This document shows, one piece after another, positions 54,979 through 62,500 of a stretch of DNA of 64,000 bases. Each line of letters opens with the position of its first letter. Positions within the stretch are counted from its first letter, which is position 1. Below the pieces are notes generated by a model that did no database searches, had not been told where the DNA came from, and worked only from the letters and a program-made list of their open reading frames with translations. Where the stretch lies: positions 113,361 to 177,360 of the forward strand of contig JAFQQY010000009.1 of assembly GCA_017410365.1 (NCBI GenBank), in the 5' to 3' direction. A program made the translations under genes and the position numbers. This DNA comes from Prevotella sp. Lineage in GTDB: Bacteria; Bacteroidota; Bacteroidia; Bacteroidales; Bacteroidaceae.

Positions 54979-55347
54979 ATGGAAGAAAATAGTATAAGAT
55001 TTGAAGATATTCCCAACGCTATAACGGGGGTACTGAAAAAGCTGTCATCATTAGAAGACAAGATTGATGGTATATATGAACTTGTTCAATCAGAAAAAGA
55101 AGAAACATGGTTTACGGTTGCTGAATTATGTGCTTATCTCCCAACACATCCGGTAGAGCATACCATATATTGCTGGACAAGCAATCGGGAAATACCGTTT
55201 CACAAGAGAGGCAAACGCATCATGTTCCTCAAATCTGAGATAGATGAATGGCTTCAAGGAACCAAGGGCAAATCGAAGAACGAGATTCAAAGAGAAGCAG
55301 AGGAATATGTACTATCTACACAAAGAAAGAATAGACGGCTAATATAA
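54979..55347 (+). CDS. helix-turn-helix protein, excisionase family (1)
   Basis: A 122-residue DNA-binding protein. A short coiled-coil-like N-terminus (about 12-40, ITGVLKKLSSLEDKIDGIYE) is followed by a MerR/excisionase HTH: WFTVAELCAYLPTHPVEHTI, then WTSNREIPFHKRGKRIMFLKSEIDEWL. This is the helix-turn-helix 'DUF3853/HTH_17' type commonly found ahead of RepA-like genes in Bacteroidota elements. It is followed after 43 bases by a paralogous HTH gene and likely belongs to the same transcript. A regulatory or excision role is inferred. Confidence 0.85.
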   Translation: MEENSIRFEDIPNAITGVLKKLSSLEDKIDGIYELVQSEKEETWFTVAELCAYLPTHPVEHTIYCWTSNREIPFHKRGKRIMFLKSEIDEWLQGTKGKSKNEIQREAEEYVLSTQRKNRRLI

Positions 55348-55390
55348 CCGTGCTACTGTCTGTAAACAATTTAATTAAGGTACGTGACAC

Positions 55391-55732
55391 ATGAATGAAA
55401 GACATTTTAGACTCTATGAGCGAATTGTCGCAATAGAAGACAGTTTGGAGGCTTTGGGACCTATTGACAAACTAATAGAGCGAATCGAGGAATTGGAGAA
55501 GATGGTCAAGCAGACCAAAACCGTCTTGGGGTTTGACGAAGCATGTAAGTATATTGGTGTTTCTGAAAGCCTGCTATACAAACTTACAGCCGCAAAAGAA
55601 GTTCCACACTATAAGCCAAGGGGAAAAATGCTGTATTTTAATAGAGAAGAAATCGACAAGTGGCTGCTCCAAAACAAACAAGAGGTCATTGGAATGGTAA
55701 CGAAAATAGAAATTGATAATCCGAAAGAATGA
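55391..55732 (+). CDS. helix-turn-helix protein, excisionase family (2)
   Basis: A 113-residue DNA-binding protein with the same plan as the preceding one. An N-terminal coiled coil (about 15-45, LIERIEELEKMVKQ) precedes an HTH_17 domain: LGFDEACKYIGVSESLLYKL, then PHYKPRGKMLYFNREEIDKWL. Its stop codon overlaps the start of the RepA-like ATPase gene (ATGA at 55729), so the two products are translationally coupled. Likely a transcriptional or replication regulator of the element. Confidence 0.87.
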   Translation: MNERHFRLYERIVAIEDSLEALGPIDKLIERIEELEKMVKQTKTVLGFDEACKYIGVSESLLYKLTAAKEVPHYKPRGKMLYFNREEIDKWLLQNKQEVIGMVTKIEIDNPKE

Positions 55733-56841
55733 AAATGGAAGAAAATAACAAACATGTACAGCCTAACTCAAAAGAGGAAGGAGTACAGCGTCTCAATCGC
55801 ATATTGAGCGAATCGTTGATAAAGGCAACAGATACTTATAAAACACCTCCTCAGATTATATGGGTTGATAATTCCAGCATAGCCACATTGGGCAACTTCA
55901 GTGCTTCTACTGGTAAGGCAAAGGCGAAAAAGACCTTCAACGTGTCTGCCTTGGTAGCCGCTTCCCTCGCCAACGGCAAGGTACTGAACTATCGCGCCAG
56001 TCTGCCAGAGGGGAAACGCAAGATACTGTATGTAGATACGGAGCAGAGCCGCTATCACTGCCATAATGTGCTGGAGCGCATCCTGAAGCTCGCTGGTCTA
56101 CCTACAAGCATCGACAACGAGAACCTTGACTTTATCTGTCTGAGAGAGTACACGCCCTCCGTCAGGATAGAGGTCATAGACTATGCGCTTGCCCAAGACC
56201 AAAGCTATGGACTGGTCATCATCGACGGAATCAGAGACCTGCTTCTCGACATCAACAATGCGGGAGAATCGGTCGAGGTCATCAACAAGATGATGGAATG
56301 GTCATCAAAGTATGACCTGCACATCCATTGCGTATTGCATCAGAACAAGGGCGACAATAACGTGCGCGGGCATATCGGTACGGAGATGAACAACAAGGCA
56401 GAGACGGTGCTTGTCATCACCAAGAGCACCACCAATCCCGACATCAGCGAGGTGAAGGCGATGCACATCCGTGAGAAGGAGTTCAAGCCGTTTGCCTTTA
56501 CAGTCAATGAGGAAGGGTTGCCAGAGATTGTCGAGCACACGCCGGAGAAGGAAGAAGGTGACAAGCAACCGTCAAGGTTTACTTACCAAGACTTGACATC
56601 CGAACAGCATAACGAGGCGCTGACGGCTGCATTCAAGGAGAAACCTATCAAAGGATTCGATCGCATGGTGGAGGAATTAACGCAAGCCTATGCAGACATT
56701 GGCTTTAAGCGTGGCAGAAGCGTCATCATCAAAATGCTGAAATACCTGATTAACGAGCAAAAGCTCATAGTGAAGCGGGATAATCATTACTATTTCGGAT
56801 ATACACCTGCCGAGATTGACCTGTTCCATGAAGAGGAATAA
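55729..56841 (+). CDS. RepA-like RecA-fold ATPase (AAA_25 type)
   Basis: A 370-residue protein of the RepA/KaiC-like ATPase group. The Walker A region is degenerate, SASTGKAKAKKTF (about residue 60). Walker B is GLVIIDGIRDLLLDI (about 163), and the following CVLHQNKGDNNVRGHIG resembles the sensor/H4 motif of RepA helicases. A C-terminal winged-helix-like domain (about 285-365) ends in YYFGYTPAEI. In Bacteroidota mobile elements this gene is found with a Toprim primase and is thought to serve replication of the excised circle. Here the primase gene follows after a 200-base spacer carrying iteron-like repeats. Confidence 0.82.
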   Translation: MKMEENNKHVQPNSKEEGVQRLNRILSESLIKATDTYKTPPQIIWVDNSSIATLGNFSASTGKAKAKKTFNVSALVAASLANGKVLNYRASLPEGKRKILYVDTEQSRYHCHNVLERILKLAGLPTSIDNENLDFICLREYTPSVRIEVIDYALAQDQSYGLVIIDGIRDLLLDINNAGESVEVINKMMEWSSKYDLHIHCVLHQNKGDNNVRGHIGTEMNNKAETVLVITKSTTNPDISEVKAMHIREKEFKPFAFTVNEEGLPEIVEHTPEKEEGDKQPSRFTYQDLTSEQHNEALTAAFKEKPIKGFDRMVEELTQAYADIGFKRGRSVIIKMLKYLINEQKLIVKRDNHYYFGYTPAEIDLFHEEE

Positions 56842-56854
56842 AAACAGTTCAGAA

Positions 56855-57001
56855 ACCAGTTTAGTTTACGTCCGTACCTATATATAAGAAATAAGGCCAA
56901 AGTAAACCGAAATCGGAGGCTGAATTGGGAAGCGGAAAAGTAGTTTAGCAAATGGTTTAGTTTACGGGTGTGCCTATATAGGAGAAAGGGTAAAGTAAAC
57001 T
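56855..57001. repeat. iteron-like repeats between the RepA-like and primase genes
   Basis: Two related blocks, 56855-56908 and 56953-57001. Each starts GTTTAGTTTACG, continues with a CC/GCCTATATA segment and an A/G-rich part, and ends GTAAAC. GTTTAC and GTAAAC are complementary, so each block can also form a hairpin. Position and form suit a replication origin or initiator-binding site. Confidence 0.6.
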
Positions 57002-57041
57002 GTTTCCATGGACAAAGTAAAACCGAACAAATGAAAGTACA

Positions 57042-57941
57042 ATGAATATTGAACAATCGAAGAAACTGAGCATTATAGACTTCTTAGACAAGGAGAATGT
57101 AACGCTGAAAAAGAAGAAGGGCAATGCCTACTGGTATCTGTCACCCTTCAGGGACGAGAAGACCGCATCGTTCAAGGTCAGCAAGAAGGAGAACCTGTGG
57201 TACGACTACGCCATTAAGGAGGGCGGTGACCTTGTGGAGCTGGTAAAGCGTATGTATAACAAACAATCCGTTTCCGATGCCCTTGCCTACCTTGCGTCCA
57301 AGAGTATTGCCACTGTGGATAAGGCAATCGAGACCGCTATCGCAGCCAAGGAATACACGACAACCAAGATGAACGATGTGAAGCTGCTCCCACTGAGCAA
57401 CCATTCTCTGCTGTCCTATTTCAGTAGCCGACGGATAGACATCACCATTGGCAGGATGTATTGCAGGGAGATACACTACAAGGTTGAGCAAAAACATTAC
57501 TATGGCATTGCCTTTGGCAATCTGAGTGAAGGACATGAGGTGCGCAATCCCTATTTCAAGGGCTGCATCGGGCATAAGGACATCACCCTGCTTGCCCATA
57601 CGTTCAACGAGTGGCAAAACGGTTGTCTGGTCTTTGAGGGCTTCATGGACTTCCTTGCTTATATGACCCTCGTTAAACAGCAAGACCGATGGTTTGTCGT
57701 TGAAAGCCCTTGCGACTATATGATACTGAACTCAGTCGCCAACCTCAAACAGGCATTGCATTACCTTGACCGTTACACCCACATCCATTGCTTCCTCGAC
57801 AACGACCAGGCAGGACGCAAGACGGTTGAGAGCATCAGCAATGTATTCGAGTACAGGGTGACGGACGAGTCCTTCAGATATGCCGACTACAAGGATGTCA
57901 ACGACTATCTGATGAGGAAGAAACGAACGGCATCTGAATGA
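57042..57941 (+). CDS. Toprim-domain DNA primase-like protein
   Basis: A 299-residue primase-like protein. The N-terminus matches the CHC2 region in shape (YLSPFRDEKTASFKVSKKEN, then LWYDYAIKEGGDLVELVKRM) but lacks the zinc-binding cysteines, as is usual in element-borne Bacteroidota relatives. The Toprim domain has the catalytic Glu in LVFEGFMDFLAY (about residue 196) and the DxD-type motif in CFLDNDQAGRKTVE (about 250). It would prime replication of the excised element or the transferred strand. It is preceded by the iteron-like spacer and followed by a 156-base gap before the cargo cassette. Confidence 0.87.
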   Translation: MNIEQSKKLSIIDFLDKENVTLKKKKGNAYWYLSPFRDEKTASFKVSKKENLWYDYAIKEGGDLVELVKRMYNKQSVSDALAYLASKSIATVDKAIETAIAAKEYTTTKMNDVKLLPLSNHSLLSYFSSRRIDITIGRMYCREIHYKVEQKHYYGIAFGNLSEGHEVRNPYFKGCIGHKDITLLAHTFNEWQNGCLVFEGFMDFLAYMTLVKQQDRWFVVESPCDYMILNSVANLKQALHYLDRYTHIHCFLDNDQAGRKTVESISNVFEYRVTDESFRYADYKDVNDYLMRKKRTASE

Positions 57942-58056
57942 CATTATAAAGACGAAAACACCATCATTTGATGCAAAAATGGCTCAAATGCATTGAAATT
58001 ACATATCAAATCTGCACTTTTTCGCCCAAACATGCTTGATTCTCAATTATTATCCT

Positions 58057-58064
58057 TATTTTTG
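58057..58064 (+). promoter_or_regulatory. -7 box for the cargo cassette
   Basis: TATTTTTG, 34 bases before ATG 58098. A CTTG lies 18 bases upstream. Its position shows that the in-frame start at 57993 is upstream of the transcript. Confidence 0.55.
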
Positions 58065-58097
58065 CATCGTTTTAATACATTATTAAAATGTAGCAGA

Positions 58098-59069
58098 ATG
58101 GAATTGAAAAAAGAAATAAGGATATTGGGCAGACGCTTTGAGGTGGAACCTCGTGCCAAGGAAAGCCTGAAAGGCATCACGGTTGGCGAGAAACTCTCAT
58201 ACCGTTTCTATGATGGCACATACCAAGGCACGCCCCTGCTGTTCGTTGAGCCCAAGAAGGGCAATCCCTCTCCACGGACTTGCGCCATTACGGGCAAGCG
58301 GTTGACCGAAGCCCTGGGACTGCCTGCGGTGTTTATCCTTGCGCCCGGACCCACCTACGAGCGACACAGACTGGCAGACAAAGGAGTCTTCTTTGTCATG
58401 TCCGAGGAATATGCCCATCTGCCAGGCATCATAGCATTGGAGAAGACAAGCAACAGGAAGATTGCCGAAGTATTGACCCCTGTGGCGCAATACATACTAC
58501 TCTATCACCTACAGGTGGGCAGTATTGAAGGAATGTCGCCAAGGGATATTGCACCGTTGCTTCCATATTCTTACGAAAGCGTCACGTTGGGTGTCACCTG
58601 TCTTGAAGATGTAGGACTGTGTCAAAAGATTCAGAACGGACAGCGCAGCAAGGTGGTACACTTCGAGTTGAAGGGCAAGGAACTGTGGGACAAGGCTCAG
58701 AACGTCTTGCTGTCACCTGTGGAGAACCGCATCTTTTGCGATGACATACGCTTGGATGCGGAATACCCCGTATGCGGCATCAATGCCCTGGCACATTATT
58801 CCATGCTTAATCGTGACCGGGAAGAGATGATAATGATGACAAGCAAGGAATATCGTGCCGTCAAGTCGGCTGATGTCATGGAGAATCCCAACATCTATGA
58901 CGGCAACTATATCATAGAGGTATGGAAATACCCTGTTGTCAGCAAAATGGGCGACAAAAGCCAGTGGGTTGATCGCCTTTCCCTTGTCCTTTCGTTGAGA
59001 GATGATGATGATCCGAGAGTAGAAAAAGAAGTAGAACGAATAATCAGTGAACAGAAATGGAAGGATTAG
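58098..59069 (+). CDS. winged-helix protein, AbiEi-like partner of the nucleotidyltransferase
   Basis: A 323-residue cytoplasmic protein. The N-terminal half is alpha/beta (GVFFVMSEEYAHLPGI). A winged-helix/MarR-like region is centred at about 150-215 (MSPRDIAPLLPYSYESVTLG), and the C-terminal domain ends in WKYPV ... VDRLSLVLSL. This matches my recollection of 'MarR-like' genes placed before AbiEii-type nucleotidyltransferases in type IV toxin-antitoxin-like pairs. The frame opens at 57993, but the promoter box at 58057 favours ATG 58098. It overlaps the next gene by 13 bases, so production of the two proteins is coupled. Antitoxin/repressor function is inferred from layout. Confidence 0.65.
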   Translation: MELKKEIRILGRRFEVEPRAKESLKGITVGEKLSYRFYDGTYQGTPLLFVEPKKGNPSPRTCAITGKRLTEALGLPAVFILAPGPTYERHRLADKGVFFVMSEEYAHLPGIIALEKTSNRKIAEVLTPVAQYILLYHLQVGSIEGMSPRDIAPLLPYSYESVTLGVTCLEDVGLCQKIQNGQRSKVVHFELKGKELWDKAQNVLLSPVENRIFCDDIRLDAEYPVCGINALAHYSMLNRDREEMIMMTSKEYRAVKSADVMENPNIYDGNYIIEVWKYPVVSKMGDKSQWVDRLSLVLSLRDDDDPRVEKEVERIISEQKWKD

Positions 59070-59836
59070 TCAAGTTCCGTGAAGCATTTGCGGAATACTC
59101 AGAAAACTATGTGGTGATAGGCGGAGCAGCCTGTGACATCACCATGACCAATACCGTGGTGCGTCCACGCGCCACACACGACATCGACATGATAGTCATC
59201 GTAGAGAACATGACCGAGGCTTTCGCCAATCGCTTCTGGCAGTTTGTGCGGGAGGCTGGCTATCGACCTGAAAAGAGGAAACAGGAGGCTGGTGAGCCAC
59301 CAAGGTATGAAATGTATCGTTTCCTTGATGGTAAAGACGGCTATCCCGAGATGATAGAACTGCTGTCACGCCACCCCGACGTGCTTGGAGAGCCAAAGGG
59401 ATTTGTCATAGAACCTATCCCGACCGATGAAGATGTGTCGAGTCTTAGTGCCATCATCATGGACGATGATTACTATCACTTTACTATCGCACACAGCCAA
59501 CTGACTGATGGCATACGCCATGCCAATTCCGCTGCCTTGATAGCACTGAAGGCAAGAGCCTACCTAAATCTCATGGCAGACAAGCGGGACGGCAAGCATG
59601 TGAACACCAAAGACATCAAGAAGCACCGTTCGGACATCCTGAAAAATGTGGTCATAATGACTGAGGACAACATTGAGGCTCCTGCTTCAATAGTGGCATG
59701 TATAAGGGAGTTTGTCGCCTCCATCAGAGCCGACTGGTCAACTCTCGCAGAACCATTGTCAAAGTCACTCGGTCAAGACGAGGCATTTGTGACCGGACTG
59801 TTAGATCAACTGGATGAATTGTTTATAGAAGCATGA
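59057..59836 (+). CDS. AbiEii-like nucleotidyltransferase
   Basis: A 259-residue protein of the DNA polymerase beta-like nucleotidyltransferase superfamily. The active-site strand and loop read YVVIGGAACDITM near residue 20, followed by VRPRATHDIDMIVIVE with the metal-binding DID at about 41-43; a helical C-terminal part follows. The layout (G-G, R-x-T-x-D-h-D) is that of AbiEii/AbiGii-type toxins, which transfer nucleotides to tRNA or other acceptors. Typical AbiEii is about 250-300 residues. It overlaps the upstream winged-helix gene and shares ATGA with the downstream metallophosphoesterase, forming a tight three-gene operon. Confidence 0.75.
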   Translation: MEGLVKFREAFAEYSENYVVIGGAACDITMTNTVVRPRATHDIDMIVIVENMTEAFANRFWQFVREAGYRPEKRKQEAGEPPRYEMYRFLDGKDGYPEMIELLSRHPDVLGEPKGFVIEPIPTDEDVSSLSAIIMDDDYYHFTIAHSQLTDGIRHANSAALIALKARAYLNLMADKRDGKHVNTKDIKKHRSDILKNVVIMTEDNIEAPASIVACIREFVASIRADWSTLAEPLSKSLGQDEAFVTGLLDQLDELFIEA

Positions 59837-60603
59837 CCAATATGAAGATACAATACGCATCCGACCTGCATCTGGAGTTTGCCGACAATTGGCGGTATCT
59901 GAAAGCCCACCCCTTGGAGGTGACGGGCGACATACTGCTGCTTGCCGGCGACATCGGCTATCTCGGCGATGACAACTACTCCAAGCATCCCTTTTGGGAC
60001 TGGGCATCGGAGAACTACAAGGAGGTGCATTGCTGCATGGGCAACCATGAGTTCTACAAATATTATGATGTGGCGACACTGCCCGACGGCTATCTCTTGG
60101 AGGTACGTCCCAATGTATTCAGCCACTACAACGGTATTGCGAGGATTGGCGACACCGACATCATCCTCTCCACCCTTTGGTCGAGGATTCCTTTGGAGGA
60201 CGCTTACTTCACCGAGCAAGTGATAAGCGACTTCCGCCGTATATTATATAAAGGTGAGCTGATGACCCATGCCCAATTCAATGCTGAGCATGAACGTTGC
60301 CTCACCTTTATCAAGGATGCAGTGGCATATTCGCAAGCAGCCCATAAGATTGTTGTCACCCATCATGTACCATCGTTCCGTATGCTCCACCCAAAGTTTC
60401 AAGGCAGCAAGGCAAACGTGGCGTTCACCGTAGAGTTGGAGGACTATATCACCGATAGCGGCATAGACTATTGGATATACGGACATTCGCACACCAACAT
60501 CGATGCCAGGATAGGCAACACCCAATGCTTGTCCAACCAGTTGGGCTATGTTTTCTCTAACGAACATCAGGACTTCTCCCATGGCAAGTACCTGACCATA
60601 TAG
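59833..60603 (+). CDS. calcineurin-like metallophosphoesterase of the cargo cassette
   Basis: A 256-residue phosphoesterase with all five family motifs: ASDLHLE (about residue 8), LLAGDIG (about 37), MGNHEFY (about 70), VVTHHVP (about 175) and YGHSHTN (about 216). The active site is thus complete for a two-metal phosphodiesterase or phosphatase. There is no signal peptide. The start ATG overlaps the nucleotidyltransferase stop (ATGA), so it is made together with it. A hydrolase coupled to a nucleotidyltransferase could remove or process the nucleotides that enzyme adds; that is a hypothesis. A terminator follows at 60637, closing the cassette. Confidence 0.88.
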   Translation: MTNMKIQYASDLHLEFADNWRYLKAHPLEVTGDILLLAGDIGYLGDDNYSKHPFWDWASENYKEVHCCMGNHEFYKYYDVATLPDGYLLEVRPNVFSHYNGIARIGDTDIILSTLWSRIPLEDAYFTEQVISDFRRILYKGELMTHAQFNAEHERCLTFIKDAVAYSQAAHKIVVTHHVPSFRMLHPKFQGSKANVAFTVELEDYITDSGIDYWIYGHSHTNIDARIGNTQCLSNQLGYVFSNEHQDFSHGKYLTI

Positions 60604-60636
60604 CCATCCACATTTTTTTCATCCACCCTCTTTACA

Positions 60637-60666
60637 AGCTCTTCCCTATCGGAAGGGCTTTTTTTG
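60637..60666 (+). terminator. terminator of the cargo cassette
   Basis: AGCTCTTCC and GGAAGGGCT (one wobble pair) around a 5-base loop, followed by a run of seven T. The rest of the gap to 60824 shows only a weak promoter-like CCTTTGC at 60776. Confidence 0.85.
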
Positions 60667-60824
60667 TGCCTTTCGAGTTTGATTTTTGAGTATGATTGCG
60701 AGTGTAATCAAAATTAGAGTTAAGATTTGGCTCCGCGGAAAGTCATTTCGGTTTAAGATTGAAGAAAAGGTAGTTCCTTTGCATCGGCAATAAGCCAAAC
60801 CATAGTAAAATCAAACTTGAAAAT

Positions 60825-61277
60825 ATGAAGTCATTTGTAATATTCGCCATTGTCGTGACCATAATCTATGTCATCTACTATACGGTCATCATCGTGCAGG
60901 ATCTGTACGGAAAGCCCAAGGACGAGAAGTCACAGGGCGAGTCGTTTGATGTCAGTGACATGACCGACGAGGAAGAGTCGATAGCGGTCAGCGAGAGCGA
61001 CGGTGGTTTCAGCGTAGGCGACAACCAATATGAGACAGCCTACGAGGAGAAGCAGCTTGCAGAGCCTACAGAGGAGGCAGCCGCCACTGCGGAAGAGAGC
61101 AAGCCTCATGTGCTTGAAAAGATACAAAGCGCAATCGAGAAGAAGATGGAGGAAGTGAATACCACCTATTCCGACCCCATGTATTCGGAAGAATTGAACA
61201 ACACCATCATCGCCCGCGGTCTTCGTCACAATGGACGTGACATGGTCAAGGTGGAATCACTCAATAATGAGATATGA
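60825..61277 (+). CDS. small membrane-anchored protein at the head of the tra genes
   Basis: A 150-residue protein with one N-terminal membrane segment (FVIFAIVVTIIYVIYYTVII, residues about 4-23). A very acidic cytoplasmic or periplasmic tail (about 30-95, rich in Glu, Ser, Ala) and a short basic C-terminal part follow (IIARGLRHNGRDMVKVE). Not recognised as a named family. Proteins of this kind (DUF4122-like or TraD-position) often precede the DUF4134 genes in Bacteroidota transfer regions. Its stop overlaps the start of the next gene (ATGA at 61274), so it belongs to the tra operon. Confidence 0.75.
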   Translation: MKSFVIFAIVVTIIYVIYYTVIIVQDLYGKPKDEKSQGESFDVSDMTDEEESIAVSESDGGFSVGDNQYETAYEEKQLAEPTEEAAATAEESKPHVLEKIQSAIEKKMEEVNTTYSDPMYSEELNNTIIARGLRHNGRDMVKVESLNNEI

Positions 61278-61606
61278 TGTCAAAAACAAGAAGTGCATTT
61301 CTATCATTATATGCCGCTTTAACCCCAGCTCTGGCCAGTGCTAAGTGTGGCAACGTGGACTACAGCTGGGGAGCGGACGCACTTGCGAGTGCCCATGACT
61401 ATGCCGTGACGATGATGCTCTATATCGTTTATCTGTGCTATGCAGTGGCGGGCATCGTGGTCATAGTCAGCGCCTTGCAGATATATATAAAGATGAATAC
61501 GGGCGAAGAAGGAGTGAAGAAGAACATCATGATGCTGGTGGGAGCCTGCCTGTTCCTCATAGGAGCGACCATCGTCTTCCCCGCTTTCTTCGGTTATCAG
61601 ATTTGA
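61274..61606 (+). CDS. DUF4134-family conjugal transfer protein (TraE-like), copy 1
   Basis: A 110-residue small membrane protein. An N-terminal signal-like segment is followed by CGNVDYSWGADALASAHDYA and two membrane segments (about 40-62 and 80-108), joined by the charged MNTGEEGVKKNIMMLVGACL that marks DUF4134. In Bacteroidota elements this family occupies the VirB2/VirB3-like position of the mating-pair apparatus (TraE). It overlaps the preceding gene and lies 59 bases before a second DUF4134 gene, of which it is a diverged paralogue. Confidence 0.85.
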   Translation: MMSKTRSAFLSLYAALTPALASAKCGNVDYSWGADALASAHDYAVTMMLYIVYLCYAVAGIVVIVSALQIYIKMNTGEEGVKKNIMMLVGACLFLIGATIVFPAFFGYQI

Positions 61607-61664
61607 GATACAGGTGATACGAGATAAGATAACTCAAAGTGTAACAAATTAAAAGGTAAAAAGA

Positions 61665-62030
61665 ATGTTTGAAAGGATTAACAAGAAGGTGAAGGGATTC
61701 TTCTCTTCACAGCGCATGAAAACGCTCGCCCTGATGTTGCTTGTCGGCACCACCGCAGCAATGGCACAGAACGCAGCCGGCGACTACTCGGCAGGAACGA
61801 CCGCGCTTACCACAGTGACGGAGGAGATTGCCAAGTATGTACCTATCGTGGTGAAGCTCTGCTATGCCATTGCAGGTGTCGTTGCAATTGTCGGAGCCAT
61901 AAGCGTTTACATCGCCATGAACAACGAGGAACAGGACGTCAAGAAGAAGATCATGATGGTCGTCGGCGCATGTATTTTCCTCATTGCAGCAGCCCAGGCA
62001 CTGCCTCTGTTCTTCGGCATTGGAGGTTAA
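61665..62030 (+). CDS. traE: DUF4134-family conjugal transfer protein TraE, copy 2
   Basis: A 121-residue membrane protein: basic N-terminus, signal-like segment (LALMLLVGTTAAMAQ), then YSAGTTALTTVTEEIAKYVP and two membrane segments. The connecting loop MNNEEQDVKKKIMMVVGACI matches DUF4134 exactly in spacing. This is the canonical TraE of CTnDOT-type systems and probably forms part of the transfer channel or pilus. It is followed after 49 bases by the DUF4133/TraF gene, as in other Bacteroidota tra operons. Confidence 0.9.
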   Translation: MFERINKKVKGFFSSQRMKTLALMLLVGTTAAMAQNAAGDYSAGTTALTTVTEEIAKYVPIVVKLCYAIAGVVAIVGAISVYIAMNNEEQDVKKKIMMVVGACIFLIAAAQALPLFFGIGG

Positions 62031-62078
62031 ACGCAGCGTGAGATTGTGAGTATGTAGAACGTTAAAACACTGACAGTT

Positions 62079-62378
62079 ATGGCAGATACAAAGCAAGAGC
62101 GTTTTCCGGATTATCCCATTTTCAAGGGACTGCAACGTCCATTGGAGTTCTTCGGGTTGCAGGGACGCTACATCTACTGGGCGGCAGCCACCGCAGGAGG
62201 AGCCGTTGCGGGTTTCATCCTCGGCTACTGCATCTTCGGTTTCGTGGCAGGACTCGTGCTGCTAGTCCTCGCCGTAGCTGTCGGTGGCGTTCTCATCGTC
62301 ATGAAGCAGCGCAAGGGCTTGCACAGCAAGAAGAGTGACAACGGCATATTCATCTATGCCTATTCAAAGAAAGTGTAA
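62079..62378 (+). CDS. traF: DUF4133-family conjugal transfer protein TraF
   Basis: A 99-residue VirB3-like membrane protein. It begins with FPDYPIFKGLQRPLEFFGLQ and RYIYWAAATAGGAVAG, the hallmark of DUF4133. Two membrane segments lie at about 30-50 and 55-75, and the C-terminal tail is basic (KKSDNGIFIYAYSKKV). It sits between TraE and the TraG ATPase, matching the gene order of CTnDOT-type elements. A 122-base gap with a hairpin separates it from traG. Confidence 0.9.
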   Translation: MADTKQERFPDYPIFKGLQRPLEFFGLQGRYIYWAAATAGGAVAGFILGYCIFGFVAGLVLLVLAVAVGGVLIVMKQRKGLHSKKSDNGIFIYAYSKKV

Positions 62379-62438
62379 AACAAAAAAGAGAATCCATTAT
62401 GTCCAAGTGGAAAGCTATCAATGATTGTAAGTGAATGG

Positions 62439-62477
62439 AGGTGGGGGCATCACGCATGAGGGTGCGCCCGCCTTTTT
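62439..62477 (+). terminator. hairpin with T-run between traF and traG
   Basis: AGGTGGGGGCA (62439-62449) pairs with TGCGCCCGCCT (62463-62473), with one mismatch and one wobble, followed by TTTT. It lies inside the tra operon 24 bases before ATG 62501, so it may act as a partial terminator or attenuator. Confidence 0.45.
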
Positions 62478-62500
62478 GCGATTAAAAAAGAAAAAGAACA

